A DNA stretch of 64,000 bases from Oceaniferula marina (GCF_013391475.1 NZ_JACBAZ010000004.1:372001-436000); one strand, 5' to 3'. Shown: positions 16,587 to 25,653, counted from the first letter of the stretch. Notes: generated from the sequence alone by a model not told the origin. Made by a program: numbers and translations.

Positions 16587-19301
16587 TTAAACAACCTCGC
16601 TGCACCGCTGACAAACCTCTGTCACCAGAGGTTCGTATCGACGGCAACGCGGGCACATGGCATGTCCGGTCGCCTTCGCCGTAGCTGAAACCTCTTCACC
16701 CTCAACCACATTGAGGTCGGCAAGAATAAAGAATTCAGTGACAAATTCGCGATCAGCCAACAGGTCGGAACATGGATGGCCCGCAGGCAGAGTCAAAGTA
16801 ACCTCGGCCTCATTGTTCTTATTAAAGAGCTTGGCCTGCACCTCTTTTTCAATGGCGGTCTGAATCACAGCACGGATCTCAAGCAGACTTCCCACTTGGG
16901 CAATGGCCTCACCAGGAGTAAAGGCCTCATCCACAATCGGGAAATCCTGCTCATGCACAGAGCCCTCATGACCCGCATGCTCCCAGGCTTCATCCGCAGT
17001 AAAGACCAGAATCGGAGCAACCAAACGGCAAATGGCGTCAAACACGCGGAACATCACTGTCTGTGCGGCCAAGCGGCGCACCGAATCCGGGGCATCACAG
17101 TACATCCGGTCCTTGGTGATATCAATGTAGAGCGCACTCAACTCGTGGGTGCAGAAATGGTTGATTTGGTTAAATACCTTACGGAATTGATAATGCTCAT
17201 AGGCGTCGCGGCACTCGGCAATCACCTCGTTCAAGCGCTCGAGCACCCAGCGGTCAAGCAGCGTCATATCCTGCTTCGCCACCGACTGACTAGCGGGGTC
17301 AAAACCATGGATATTACCGAGTAAAATCCGGAGCGTGTTCCGGAGTCGGCGGTATGGGTCCGTGACCTGTTTGAACAGCTTGTCAGAAAACGGAACCTCT
17401 GTTTGCCAGTCGACAGACGCGGCCCACAGACGTACGATATCCGATCCAAACTGATCGTAGTAATGCTTGGCATTGATCGGCTTACTGCCGGATTTTGAAA
17501 TTTTCTTACCCGAAGTATCGACGACGAACCCGTGAGTCATCACTGCTTTATATGGTGCCTTACCTCGTGCTGCCACGCTCAGCATCAGAGAGCTCTGGAA
17601 CCAGCCACGGTGCTGGTCGGTTGCCTCAATGATCAAATCCGCGGGAGCCGACAGTTCCGGATGGCGGTCGAGCACCGCAACATGGCTCGAGCCGGAATCG
17701 ATCCAGACATCGAGGGTATCACGGCACTTGCGACATCCTTCCGGCAGACCGAGTCGCTTGGCCAGTTCGGCATCGTCGAGCTCGAACCAGATATTGGTGC
17801 CCTCGGTTTCCACCAAGTCGGCCACCTTGCCAATCAATGCGGGGTCGATGATCGCCTCTCCATCGGCAGAGAAAAACACAGGAAGAGGAACCCCCCAGGT
17901 GCGCTGACGGCTGATGCACCAATCCGGGCGAGCCTCGACGGTTCCGTAAATTCGATTGCGGCCCCACTTGGGAAGCCAGTTCACTTGATCGATCTCTTCA
18001 AGCGCCTTGCCTCGAATGTCTTTGAGCGAAATAAAGAACTGCTCAACAGCCCGGAAAATGATCGGCGTTTTGGAACGCCAGCAATGTGGATACTGGTGGG
18101 CGTAGAGTTCTTGTCCAAGCAGGTTCCCCCCTTCGGCCAACATCTCGGTGATCCGCTTGTTGGTCTTAAACACATGCTGACCAACGAGCTCCTCGAGCCC
18201 GCATTCGTCGGTAAACTTTCCGTCATCATCCACAGGCGACAACAGACCGAGGTCATTCTGCTGGCCGGCGACGTAGTCATCCGCACCATGTCCGGGGGCA
18301 ATATGCACCGCCCCGGTTCCGGTGTCCGTAGTGACAAAATTGGCCAAAATCAACTTGGACGTTCTTGGCAGAAATGGATGCTGGGCATGCAAGCCCTCGA
18401 GCACACCTCCTTTGAATTCGCTGCTGGCAGCCTTCAAAACAAAACCCGTCTTCTCAGCAAAATCACTCAGCAAGTCCTTGGCTAAAACCAACTTAACGGT
18501 CCGGCCATCCTCGTGGCCAAACTCTCCACAGACATAATCAAAGCGTTCGTGCACAGCAATACCGAGGTTGGCAGGCAAGGTCCATGGCGTTGTGGTCCAG
18601 ATCACCATCGAGGCATCGCTCAAATCGCCCTCGGCATCGGCCAGAGGAAAACGAACATAAGCGGCCATGCTCTTTTTATCCATGTATTCCACTTCGGCCT
18701 CGGCCAGAGCCGTACCGGCACCGTAACTCCAGAGCACCGGCTTGCGACTTTGGTAAACGGCGTCCATTTCAACAAGCTTACCAAAAGTCCGGATAATGTC
18801 GGATTCGTATCCGGGGTCAAGCGTCAGATATGGGTTCTCCCAATCACCAAACACACCGAGACGACGAAAACTTTCGCGCTGAATATCAATAAACCCTTTG
18901 GCAAATTCGGTACACCGACGGCGGACCTCGGCAGGCTCCTCATCCCGGGCATCCTGCATCACCTTGTATTCAATCGGCAATCCGTGACAATCCCAACCGG
19001 GAACATAGGGTGTTTCATACCCGGCCATGGTCTTGGATTTTAAAACCAAGTCCTTGAGCACCTTATTCAAGGCGGTTCCCATGTGAACGTCACCATTCGC
19101 AAAAGGCGGGCCGTCATGCAAAATAAACCGCGGAGCGCCCTGATCTTTCCGGCGCTTTTGAATGCGCTGGTACAAGTCCTGGTCAGCCCAGGACTGGAGA
19201 CGCTTGGGTTCATTTTCTACCAGATTCCCCCGCATCGGAAAACTGGTTTCCGGCAGGCTCAGGGTGTCTTTGTAATTCGGCTTGGTTTGATCCGCACTCA
19301 T
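16587..19301 (-). CDS. ileS: Isoleucyl-tRNA synthetase
   Basis: Class I aminoacyl-tRNA synthetase, 904 aa. It has the HIGH-type motif PPFANGDVHMG near residue 67, the editing (CP1) domain with TTTPWTLPANLG, the KMSKS-type motif KISKSG and the C-terminal zinc-binding segment CPRCRR...CQRC, as in the bacterial eubacterial-type enzyme. It lies between the thioredoxin-like gene (89 bp upstream) and lspA. No T-box leader is visible. Confidence 0.97.
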   Translation of the reverse strand: MSADQTKPNYKDTLSLPETSFPMRGNLVENEPKRLQSWADQDLYQRIQKRRKDQGAPRFILHDGPPFANGDVHMGTALNKVLKDLVLKSKTMAGYETPYVPGWDCHGLPIEYKVMQDARDEEPAEVRRRCTEFAKGFIDIQRESFRRLGVFGDWENPYLTLDPGYESDIIRTFGKLVEMDAVYQSRKPVLWSYGAGTALAEAEVEYMDKKSMAAYVRFPLADAEGDLSDASMVIWTTTPWTLPANLGIAVHERFDYVCGEFGHEDGRTVKLVLAKDLLSDFAEKTGFVLKAASSEFKGGVLEGLHAQHPFLPRTSKLILANFVTTDTGTGAVHIAPGHGADDYVAGQQNDLGLLSPVDDDGKFTDECGLEELVGQHVFKTNKRITEMLAEGGNLLGQELYAHQYPHCWRSKTPIIFRAVEQFFISLKDIRGKALEEIDQVNWLPKWGRNRIYGTVEARPDWCISRQRTWGVPLPVFFSADGEAIIDPALIGKVADLVETEGTNIWFELDDAELAKRLGLPEGCRKCRDTLDVWIDSGSSHVAVLDRHPELSAPADLIIEATDQHRGWFQSSLMLSVAARGKAPYKAVMTHGFVVDTSGKKISKSGSKPINAKHYYDQFGSDIVRLWAASVDWQTEVPFSDKLFKQVTDPYRRLRNTLRILLGNIHGFDPASQSVAKQDMTLLDRWVLERLNEVIAECRDAYEHYQFRKVFNQINHFCTHELSALYIDITKDRMYCDAPDSVRRLAAQTVMFRVFDAICRLVAPILVFTADEAWEHAGHEGSVHEQDFPIVDEAFTPGEAIAQVGSLLEIRAVIQTAIEKEVQAKLFNKNNEAEVTLTLPAGHPCSDLLADREFVTEFFILADLNVVEGEEVSATAKATGHAMCPRCRRYEPLVTEVCQRCSEVV

Positions 19302-19390
19302 GGCTAAGGGCGCGGACGCTAGCCACTGGTGCCCAAAGGGTCAACAGCGGACTTGAGCAATCTTGCCATCGCTGATTCACCTCAAACCCG

Positions 19391-20008
19391 CTACTCGGCA
19401 GTCACTCCAGGAGGCAGCCAATCTTTGGGCATGGGCTGGACCGTCGGCTCTTTCGGGGCATCCCCCTCTTTCCCCTCCTTATCCTTGGACGAGGTGGATG
19501 CAGCACTCGCCGTCAACGAGCCCGCATACTTATCAATTTTTTGCTGCATGATTTTCTCGGGGTAGGCACCAGCAAACTGATCCACCAACATCCCGCCACT
19601 ATAGAGTCTGAACGCAGGCACCCCTCTGACATTTTCTTTCGCCGCCCAGGTCCTGTGCTTGTTGGCATCGACCTTCACGATCCGAACCTTCTCGACATTC
19701 TTATCAGCCAAACGCTCCAACACGGGAGCGATCTTACGACAAGGTGGTCATGTATCGGTATAAAACTCAACAATCACCAGACGCCGCTCACTCATAATGA
19801 TGCGTTTCCCCTCCTTCTCATCAACGGCCACCACCTCCTTGACCAAAGCATCACCAGCACCTTCTGATGAATCATCCTGCATCTCTTTAAGCTTGTTGGA
19901 TGCCGATTCGAGCATCTCCTTGGCCTTCTGACAGGAAACCATTCCTCCTCCTGCAAGGAACACCACCACCAAACTCCCAATCGACTTTCTCGCCAAGGCC
20001 CAAGACAT
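19391..20008 (-). CDS. Thioredoxin-like lipoprotein, probable selenoprotein (UPPC active site)
   Basis: Reading on the minus strand from ATG 20008, the frame is open except for one TGA at 19750-19748 and ends at TAG 19391; the product is 205 aa if the TGA is decoded. Residues 1-23 form a lipoprotein signal (lipobox-like MVSC). The thioredoxin domain begins at VIVEFYTDT, then TGA (residue 87), PPC (Cys90), RKIAPVLERLADKN, VRIVKVDANKH, VRGVPAFRLYSGG with the cis-Pro, and DQFAGAYPEKI. The TGA thus replaces the N-terminal Cys of CxxC, the position where selenocysteine is found in UxxC redox proteins. There is no other disruption before or after. A SECIS-like hairpin follows at the right distance. 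The alternative is a Cys-to-stop point mutation in a recent pseudogene. It is probably periplasmic and membrane-tethered, acting in thiol-disulphide or peroxide chemistry, upstream of ileS-lspA. Confidence 0.75.
19713..19750 (-). promoter_or_regulatory. In-frame UGA with bacterial SECIS-like hairpin
   Basis: In the mRNA, UGA (19750-19748) is followed by 17 nt and then CGCUCC (19730-19725), loop CGUGUU (19724-19719), GGAGCG (19718-19713): a perfect 6-bp, GC-rich stem. The apical loop starts 24 nt after the UGA and has G as its second base. Published bacterial SECIS models ask for a small stem-loop with a G in the first two loop positions, about 16-37 nt after UGA, and this fits. The hairpin lies within coding sequence for IAPVLER, so it is built by codon choice. 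Confidence 0.7.
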
Positions 20009-20101
20009 GAGAACGACTATGTCTGGAATCAGCAACGCATCAAGACGATAACTCCAACATTTCGCCTGTATCTTTTCAAAAAAAGCATTAGCATCCGTGC
20101 C

Positions 20102-20950
20102 GTGAACGTCGGAATCATTGCCAACCCCCACAAAAAGGGAGCCCGCACCACCCTCATCAACCTGTGTGAAGCACTCGAGAAAAAAAAGATCACCTGGTCA
20201 CTCGAAACCGAAACCGCCGATATCATCGGTTCGCCGGATGGGGTAGACGCCCGCACCTTCGGAGACAGCTGTGATGTCGTTGCCGTGCTCGGAGGTGACG
20301 GCACCATGCTCAACGCCTCAAGTAAAATAGGATCCGTCGATATCCCGGTCGCCGGTATCAATATCGGCACCTTGGGGTTCCTGACAACCTGCACCGACAC
20401 CGAGCTTGACCTCTTTGCCGATGCTGTGGCCAGCGGCAACTACCAACTGATCAAACGGCTCCAACTCCGGGCCACCATTACCTCGAACGATGGTTCACGC
20501 CAATACTTCAGAGCTCTCAACGAGATCACCCTCACCCGGGGGCATACCGGACGTCTGGTCTCCCTCGACGCCTGGGTGGATGGAGAACTCCTGAACCACT
20601 ACCGGGCAGACGGCCTGATTGTATCGACAGCCACAGGATCCACCGCCTACTCGCTCTCGGCCGGGGGCCCACTGATTGCGCCCAAAGCAGACGTCTATGT
20701 CATCACCCCGATTTGCCCGCACAGCCTGAGTAACCGCTCTCTGGTTGTCTCCGACAGCTCGGTGGTCGAGCTTGCCCCGGCATCCGACTCCAGTTGCCCG
20801 ATGCTCTTTACTGTCGACGGAAGGGATGTGGTTGACATCAAACAAGGCAGTCGAATCACCGTCGAACAAGCTGGCCACGCTCTACCTCTGCTGAGGATTG
20901 CCGACCGCACCTTTTTCAGCACCCTACGCCAAAAACTAGGCTGGGGGTAA
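20102..20950 (+). CDS. nadK: NAD kinase
   Basis: Phosphorylates NAD to NADP. The 282-aa product has the GGDGTML motif (about 64-70), the NE/D motif in ALNEITLTRG, TGSTAYSLSAGGP and the C-terminal DGR motif. It begins with GTG at 20102 (V/M-NVGIIANPHKKG), which matches the usual N-terminus of the family, and no ATG is better placed. It is divergent from the thioredoxin-like gene; the two starts are 93 bp apart and must share the promoter region. Confidence 0.95.
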   Translation: MNVGIIANPHKKGARTTLINLCEALEKKKITWSLETETADIIGSPDGVDARTFGDSCDVVAVLGGDGTMLNASSKIGSVDIPVAGINIGTLGFLTTCTDTELDLFADAVASGNYQLIKRLQLRATITSNDGSRQYFRALNEITLTRGHTGRLVSLDAWVDGELLNHYRADGLIVSTATGSTAYSLSAGGPLIAPKADVYVITPICPHSLSNRSLVVSDSSVVELAPASDSSCPMLFTVDGRDVVDIKQGSRITVEQAGHALPLLRIADRTFFSTLRQKLGWG

Positions 20951-21079
20951 ACACAGGGTTTGAATACCCAAGCCTACGGCACCCCAACATTGATTTCTTG
21001 CGCAGCGGACAAGCCATTCGCTGCATATTTTTCTCTTTGTGATTGCAGCGGAGGCCATCCTTCGCTCCTATCGCAACAT

Positions 21080-22372
21080 ATGAGATACGAACCTGCCGAT
21101 TCCCAACTTTTCGTCCGCAACCGCAGCCGACTCAACAAGCTTCTGAAGTCCAACAGCATCGCCATCCTTCACTCAAACGATGTCATGCCAACCAATGCCG
21201 ATGGAACCATGGCATTGAAACAAAATACCGACATCTATTACCTCAGTGGCATTGACCAGGAGGAGAGCATCCTCTTAATCTACCCGGATGCCCGCGAAGA
21301 AAAAGATCGCGAAATCCTCTTTGTGCGAGAGACCAATGAACACATCGCCATTTGGGAGGGAGCCAAACTCACCAAGGAAAAGGCAAGCCATCTCTCAGGC
21401 ATCCAAAACGTCCAGTGGACCAACCAATTCGAGAACACATTGCACCGCCTGATTCAACAGGCCGAGCATGTCTATCTCAACACCAATGAGCACCTCCGTG
21501 CTGCCAGCTCGGTCGAAACCCGGGACGCCCGCTTCATCAAAAAGTGCCAAAACGAATACCCGCTGCACAACTACGAGCGCCTCGCCCCTCTGATGCACCG
21601 ACTCCGAATCATCAAAGACGCAGAAGAAATCAAAAAACTCCAGGAGGCTTGCAATATCACTGAGGCAGGGTTCCGGCGCATCCTTTCTTTCGTCAAACCC
21701 GGTGTCGGGGAATGGGAAATCGAAGCCGAATACGCCCATGAATTCCTACGCAGCAAGTCGATGGGCTTCTCTTATCTCCCAATCATCGCCAGCGGCAAAA
21801 ATGCCTGCGTCCTCCACTATCTCGACAATAACCAACTTTGCCAGGACGGCGACCTCCTGCTGATGGATGTCGGCGCAGAATACGCAAACTGGAATGCCGA
21901 CATGACCCGAACCATCCCGGTGAACGGAAAATTCACTCCCCGCCAACGCGAAGTCTACGATGCCGTCCTCAGAGTCATGCGCCGCGCCAATGGCATTCTC
22001 CGCCCCGGCATCCTGCCATCCGAATACCAAAAACGGGTGATGGAATTTGTCGAAGAAGAACTCATCAACCTCGGCCTCATTACGGCTGACGAAGCCGCCA
22101 AACAACCCGCGGACAAACCGCTGGTGCGCAAATACTTCATGCACGGAACCTCCCACCACCTCGGCTTGGATGTGCACGATGTCTGCCCACCCAACGAACC
22201 CGTCGCCGAAGGCATGGTCTTCACCATCGAACCGGGCATCTACATTCCAGATGAAAACCTCGGCATCCGACTCGAAAACGATGTGGTCATCGGCAAAGAT
22301 GACAATTTCGACCTGATGGCCAACATCCCACTCGAAGCCGATGATATCGAAGCCCTGATGGCAAAGAGCTAA
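21080..22372 (+). CDS. pepP: Xaa-Pro aminopeptidase (aminopeptidase P, M24B)
   Basis: Metallopeptidase releasing N-terminal residues before proline. The 430-aa product has the creatinase-like N-terminal domain (YYLSGIDQEESILLIYP) and the pita-bread catalytic domain. The five dinuclear metal ligands are visible: Asp in LLMDVGAEY, Asp in NADMTRTIPV, His in HGTSHHLGLDVHD, Glu in TIEPGIYI and Glu in GIRLENDVVI. The ATG at 21080 (MRYEPADSQLF) matches the family start; a TTG at 20960 would add 40 unlikely residues. It is followed by a GC hairpin. Confidence 0.93.
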   Translation: MRYEPADSQLFVRNRSRLNKLLKSNSIAILHSNDVMPTNADGTMALKQNTDIYYLSGIDQEESILLIYPDAREEKDREILFVRETNEHIAIWEGAKLTKEKASHLSGIQNVQWTNQFENTLHRLIQQAEHVYLNTNEHLRAASSVETRDARFIKKCQNEYPLHNYERLAPLMHRLRIIKDAEEIKKLQEACNITEAGFRRILSFVKPGVGEWEIEAEYAHEFLRSKSMGFSYLPIIASGKNACVLHYLDNNQLCQDGDLLLMDVGAEYANWNADMTRTIPVNGKFTPRQREVYDAVLRVMRRANGILRPGILPSEYQKRVMEFVEEELINLGLITADEAAKQPADKPLVRKYFMHGTSHHLGLDVHDVCPPNEPVAEGMVFTIEPGIYIPDENLGIRLENDVVIGKDDNFDLMANIPLEADDIEALMAKS

Positions 22373-22412
22373 ATCTCCATCACCACCCTTCGGGCCGTCC
22401 CATCCCACCCTT

Positions 22413-22433
22413 CGGGCCGTGGCTCACGGCCCG
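22413..22433 (+). terminator. GC-rich hairpin after pepP
   Basis: CGGGCCGTG-GCT-CACGGCCCG forms a perfect 9-bp stem 40 nt after the pepP stop. There is no U-tract directly after it, so factor-independent termination would be weak. The preceding bases contain the 15-mer CACCCTTCGGGCCGT (22384-22398, 22406-22420) as a direct repeat. Confidence 0.4.
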
Positions 22434-22438
22434 GCGTT

Positions 22439-22645
22439 ATACCATCCTCCCAGTTAAATTAGCAGAATGGTTTGAGTTTAAGATGATGAGTCAGTCAGCA
22501 AGCTGAATGGCAAGGGGGCACTGAATCTTTTAGATTTTACCGTTGTTGCGCGTCGGTTGCATAGCCCGCTATGCGCCTTCCTTGCGCCTAGTTAAAATCG
22601 AAAACCTTCAGTGCCATTCAGCCAATTTAACTGATCAAATGGTAT
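22439..22645. repeat. 206-bp palindromic interspersed repeat, copy 2
   Basis: Same element as 590-795, in the same orientation and about 97 percent identical by eye. The terminal inverted repeats ATACCAT...ATGGTAT define the ends. It fills the convergent gap between pepP and recO, and its right end overlaps the last codons and stop codon of recO. Near-identity of two copies 22 kb apart points to recent spread or gene conversion. Confidence 0.8.
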
Positions 22646-23174
22646 TATCCAACACATCCAGACACTGCTTACGCCCACGCGGCATAGCCCCAAAAGCCCG
22701 CTCCAATGACATCAGCGGGCTCATCTTTTGATGCTGCACCCCCAGCATCCTGGCCAGTTCACGCTCATAATGCAGGAGTCCCCGCATGTCTGCGCCCTCG
22801 TCCCTAAGGTAATCCAACGCCCGCTGCAACAAATCATAAAGCTCTGGAACCGGAAGCCCGGGTTCCACGACCGTTGCCAACACATCGACAAAATAAGAGG
22901 CCGTGACCATGTCCCGGTAGCGGTGCCTCAAGGGCTCACGAAAATCTGAAACCACAAGCTCGCGCAAGGTGTGCAGTTCACTCTTCCGGCTCTTGACCCA
23001 ACTCATTTCAGCCTGAAAAAACAAATCTAGTTTTCCCGCAAAGGGGCTTTTGGCACGGCGTCCGCCCTTGGCCACGGTTTTGAGTAAGCCCTCTTCCTGG
23101 GTACACCAGTGCACGATCAGACTGGTCTCCGTCAGTTTGGTCAGACGTATGATAATCCCCTGGGACTTTTCCAT
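22635..23174 (-). CDS. recO: DNA repair protein RecO, C-terminus within a repeat
   Basis: Recombination mediator that helps RecA replace SSB. The N-terminal OB-fold is recognisable: GIIIRLTKLTETSLIVHWCTQEEG and VAKGGRRAKSPFAGKLDLF. A helical part follows. At 179 aa it is short (E. coli RecO has 242), lacks the cysteine cluster some RecO proteins have, and its last residues (NTI) and TGA stop lie inside the inverted repeat at 22439-22645. Either the family is short here or the repeat has cut off the tail. Confidence 0.8.
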   Translation of the reverse strand: MEKSQGIIIRLTKLTETSLIVHWCTQEEGLLKTVAKGGRRAKSPFAGKLDLFFQAEMSWVKSRKSELHTLRELVVSDFREPLRHRYRDMVTASYFVDVLATVVEPGLPVPELYDLLQRALDYLRDEGADMRGLLHYERELARMLGVQHQKMSPLMSLERAFGAMPRGRKQCLDVLDNTI

Positions 23175-23320
23175 GGCGAAGCAAAACTAGTCACAATCCA
23201 CAAGCCGTGTGAAGTCTTCTCTCGAATCCACAGAAAGTATAAACCCTCAGCTCGAAGCTTCCTCACTATTCGGGAATAACGACTTCCCTTTTCATCAATT
23301 CCCGCTATCACTCGGCGCGT

Positions 23321-24440
23321 ATGAGTGAACACAATATCGCTGACCTCCTGGCGCTGGACACCGGGGCTCTGAAGAGCCGCCTGTCCGAACTCAGGAGGTA
23401 CCTTTGACGTCCCAAACCTGGAACAACAGCTCACCGAGCTCGACCACGCCATGGCTGACCCGGAATTCTGGAACGATCAGGAAAACGCCCAGCGCACGGT
23501 CAGTCAATCCAATCTGATCAAAGGCAAACTCAACCCCTTTCTCGAACTGGAACAGCGGGCAGCGAACCTCGACGAAGTCATCGAACTCGCCAAAGAAGCC
23601 GACGATCTGGATTTCGCCAAAGAAGCCAATGACGACTACAAGGACATCATCTCTGAACTCGATAAGTTCGAGCTGATCACCCTGCTCGACAAACCCACCG
23701 ACGTCACCAATGCCTACCTCACGATTCAGGCCGGAGCTGGAGGCACCGAGGCCTGCGATTGGGCGGAAATGCTGCTGCGCATGTACATCCGATGGGCTGA
23801 GGACAAGGGCTTCACGGTCACCAAACTCGACTACCAGGATGGAGACGGCGCAGGATGCCGTACGGCTTCCCTGAAAATCGACGGCCCCTACGCATACGGC
23901 TATCTCAAAAACGAGCGAGGCGTCCACCGCCTGGTCCGTATTTCCCCCTTCGACGCCGCAGGCAAACGACACACCTCGTTTTCTGCAATCGACGTCACTC
24001 CTGAAATTTCCACCGATATCAACATCGAAATTCCGGAATCCGACGTCGAAATCACCACCGCTCGTTCAGGCGGCGCAGGTGGACAAAACGTCAACAAGGT
24101 GGAAACCGCCGTGATCATCAAACACAAACCCACCGGTATTCTGATCCGCTCCACCCAAGAACGGTCACAGCTCCGCAACCGTGAAAACGCATGGGCCATC
24201 CTGCGAGCCAAGCTCTATCAAATTGAGGAGGATAAACAGAAAGCCGAAGCGGATCGCGAATATTCAGCCAAGGGAGAAATCGGCTGGGGATCCCAGATCC
24301 GCTCCTATGTCTTCCAACCATACCAAATGGTTAAGGACCTACGAACAGGCGAAGAAACCGGCAACATCTCCGCCGTCATGGACGGACGCCTCGACCCGTT
24401 TATCGAGGCCAAACTCAAGGGTAAATCCAGAGAAAAATAA
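23321..24440 (+). CDS. prfB: Peptide chain release factor 2 with programmed +1 frameshift
   Basis: Release factor recognising UGA and UAA. It is made from join(23321..23404, 23406..24440): 28 codons from ATG 23321 end at CTT TGA, and a +1 slip on CTT-T gives ...[13 protein letters not shown] and continues for 344 codons, 372 aa in total. Signatures are [12 protein letters not shown] (the SPF tripeptide that reads UGA) and [14 protein letters not shown] (GGQ, peptide release). Without the frameshift a caller would wrongly start at the internal ATG 23451. Low RF2 stalls the ribosome at UGA and favours the shift, so the protein regulates its own synthesis, as known in E. coli. Confidence 0.95.
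23393..23408 (+). promoter_or_regulatory. RF2 programmed frameshift site
   Basis: AGGAGG (23393-23398), 3 nt, then CTTTGAC (23402-23408). This has the same geometry as the E. coli prfB site (SD-like hexamer, UAU, CUU UGA C), with UAC as the spacer codon. The SD-like hexamer pairs with 16S rRNA and pulls the ribosome forward at the UGA. Confidence 0.95.
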
Positions 24441-24475
24441 TCTCAAGCAAGACCACCACACACACATCAAGCTTC

Positions 24476-25084
24476 ATGTATGTAAAGCAGCAACAACGAC
24501 AAGGCATCATCTATCTGGTCTCCGGCCCGTCCGGCTCCGGCAAATCCACCCTTTGCCGCCGCCTCGCCGGTGAAGGTGAAGTCGCCTACTCGATCTCCTG
24601 CACCACCCGCCCACCACGCGGGGCAGAGCAAGACGGCATCGACTACCATTTCCTCAGCCGGGAAGCCTTTGAAAGCCGAATCCAATCCGGTGACTTTCTG
24701 GAATATGCCGAAGTCCACGGCAACTTCTATGGAACGCTTAAATCCGAAGTCATCGAACGCATCAACCAAGGAACCGACGTCGTCATGGATATCGATGTTC
24801 AGGGAGCCGACCTCGTCCGCAGCTGTGAGGACCCCATCATTCAGACATCTCTGCTCGATCTCTTTGTCATGCCGCCCAGCGAAGAAGAATTGCACAGTCG
24901 ACTGACCGGCCGGGGAACCGACAGCGAAGAGATCATCGCCCTACGAATGAAAAATGCACTGGACGAAATCGCTGCCGCACCGAAATATACTTACCTCCTG
25001 CTCTCCGGAACCCACGAAGAAGACTACCCCCGCTTCAAAGCACTCCTGATCGGAGAGAGACTCAGGGCATCTCGCCTTTCCTGA
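24476..25084 (+). CDS. gmk: Guanylate kinase
   Basis: Converts GMP to GDP with ATP. The 202-aa product has the P-loop SGPSGSGKST (about 16-25), CTTRPPRGAEQDGIDYHFL, the GMP-binding YAEVHGNFYGT and the lid region LTGRGTDSEE. It ends in TGA, which shows that TGA is used as an ordinary stop here. It lies between prfB and coaC in the same direction; the common gmk-rpoZ-coaBC order is kept except that rpoZ is absent. Confidence 0.95.
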   Translation: MYVKQQQRQGIIYLVSGPSGSGKSTLCRRLAGEGEVAYSISCTTRPPRGAEQDGIDYHFLSREAFESRIQSGDFLEYAEVHGNFYGTLKSEVIERINQGTDVVMDIDVQGADLVRSCEDPIIQTSLLDLFVMPPSEEELHSRLTGRGTDSEEIIALRMKNALDEIAAAPKYTYLLLSGTHEEDYPRFKALLIGERLRASRLS

Positions 25085-25104
25085 ATCATACCACCCCAAT
25101 TGCC

Positions 25105-25653
25105 ATGAAAACCATCATCCTCGGCATCACTGGATCGATTGCAGCATACAAAGCCGCAGGCATCGCCTCACAACTTGTCAAAAACGGTCACGATGTTCAT
25201 TGCGTCATGACCCACGCCGCAACCGAGTTTATCACTCCGCTTACCCTGCAAGTGATCTCACGCAACCCGGTGCTCGTCTCGCTGGAAGATGAAAAACAAT
25301 CATGGAAACCCGGCCACATCGATCTGGCAGATCGGGCCGACCTCTTTCTCGTTGCCCCAGCCACAGCCAACACCCTCGCCAATTTCGCCAATGGCCTCGC
25401 CCCTGATCCACTCAGCAGCATCTACCTCGCCACCCGGGCACCTGCACTCTTCGCTCCTGCCATGAATGGTAAAATGTGGCTCCACCCCGCTACCCAGCGC
25501 AACGTCGACCAACTTGAAAAAGACGGCTGCCAATTCATCGGCCCCGCCGAGGAAGGCATGCTCGCCTGCGGATACTCCGGCCCTGGCCGACTGATCGAAG
25601 AAGAAACGATTATTGCCAAGGCGGAGGAAATCCTGGCCACAAAAGACACATAA
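25105..25653 (+). CDS. coaC: Phosphopantothenoylcysteine decarboxylase (stand-alone CoaC)
   Basis: Flavoprotein of the HFCD family that decarboxylates 4'-phosphopantothenoylcysteine in CoA synthesis. The 182-aa product shows GITGSIAAYKA, the active-site His in GHIDLADRADLFLVAPATANTLA, FAPAMNGKMW and the substrate-flap ACGYSGPGRL. In most bacteria this is the N-terminal half of a fused CoaBC; here it ends after about 180 aa and the ligase is a separate gene. The last four codons lie in an inverted-repeat arm. Confidence 0.9.
   Translation: MKTIILGITGSIAAYKAAGIASQLVKNGHDVHCVMTHAATEFITPLTLQVISRNPVLVSLEDEKQSWKPGHIDLADRADLFLVAPATANTLANFANGLAPDPLSSIYLATRAPALFAPAMNGKMWLHPATQRNVDQLEKDGCQFIGPAEEGMLACGYSGPGRLIEEETIIAKAEEILATKDT

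Noticed and set aside
19302-19390. T-box leader before ileS
   Set aside because: Only 89 bp, no T-box sequence or specifier loop visible; the gene is probably read through from the thioredoxin-like gene.
19748-19750. TGA as a generally reassigned codon (genetic code 4 or 25)
   Set aside because: gmk, rsmH, recO and others end naturally at TGA, and a complete RF2 gene is present.
19391-20131. Two separate ORFs (a short N-terminal lipoprotein and a headless thioredoxin)
   Set aside because: They share one frame and join across a single TGA at the active-site Cys position with a SECIS-like hairpin; the second part alone lacks a start region and half of the active site.
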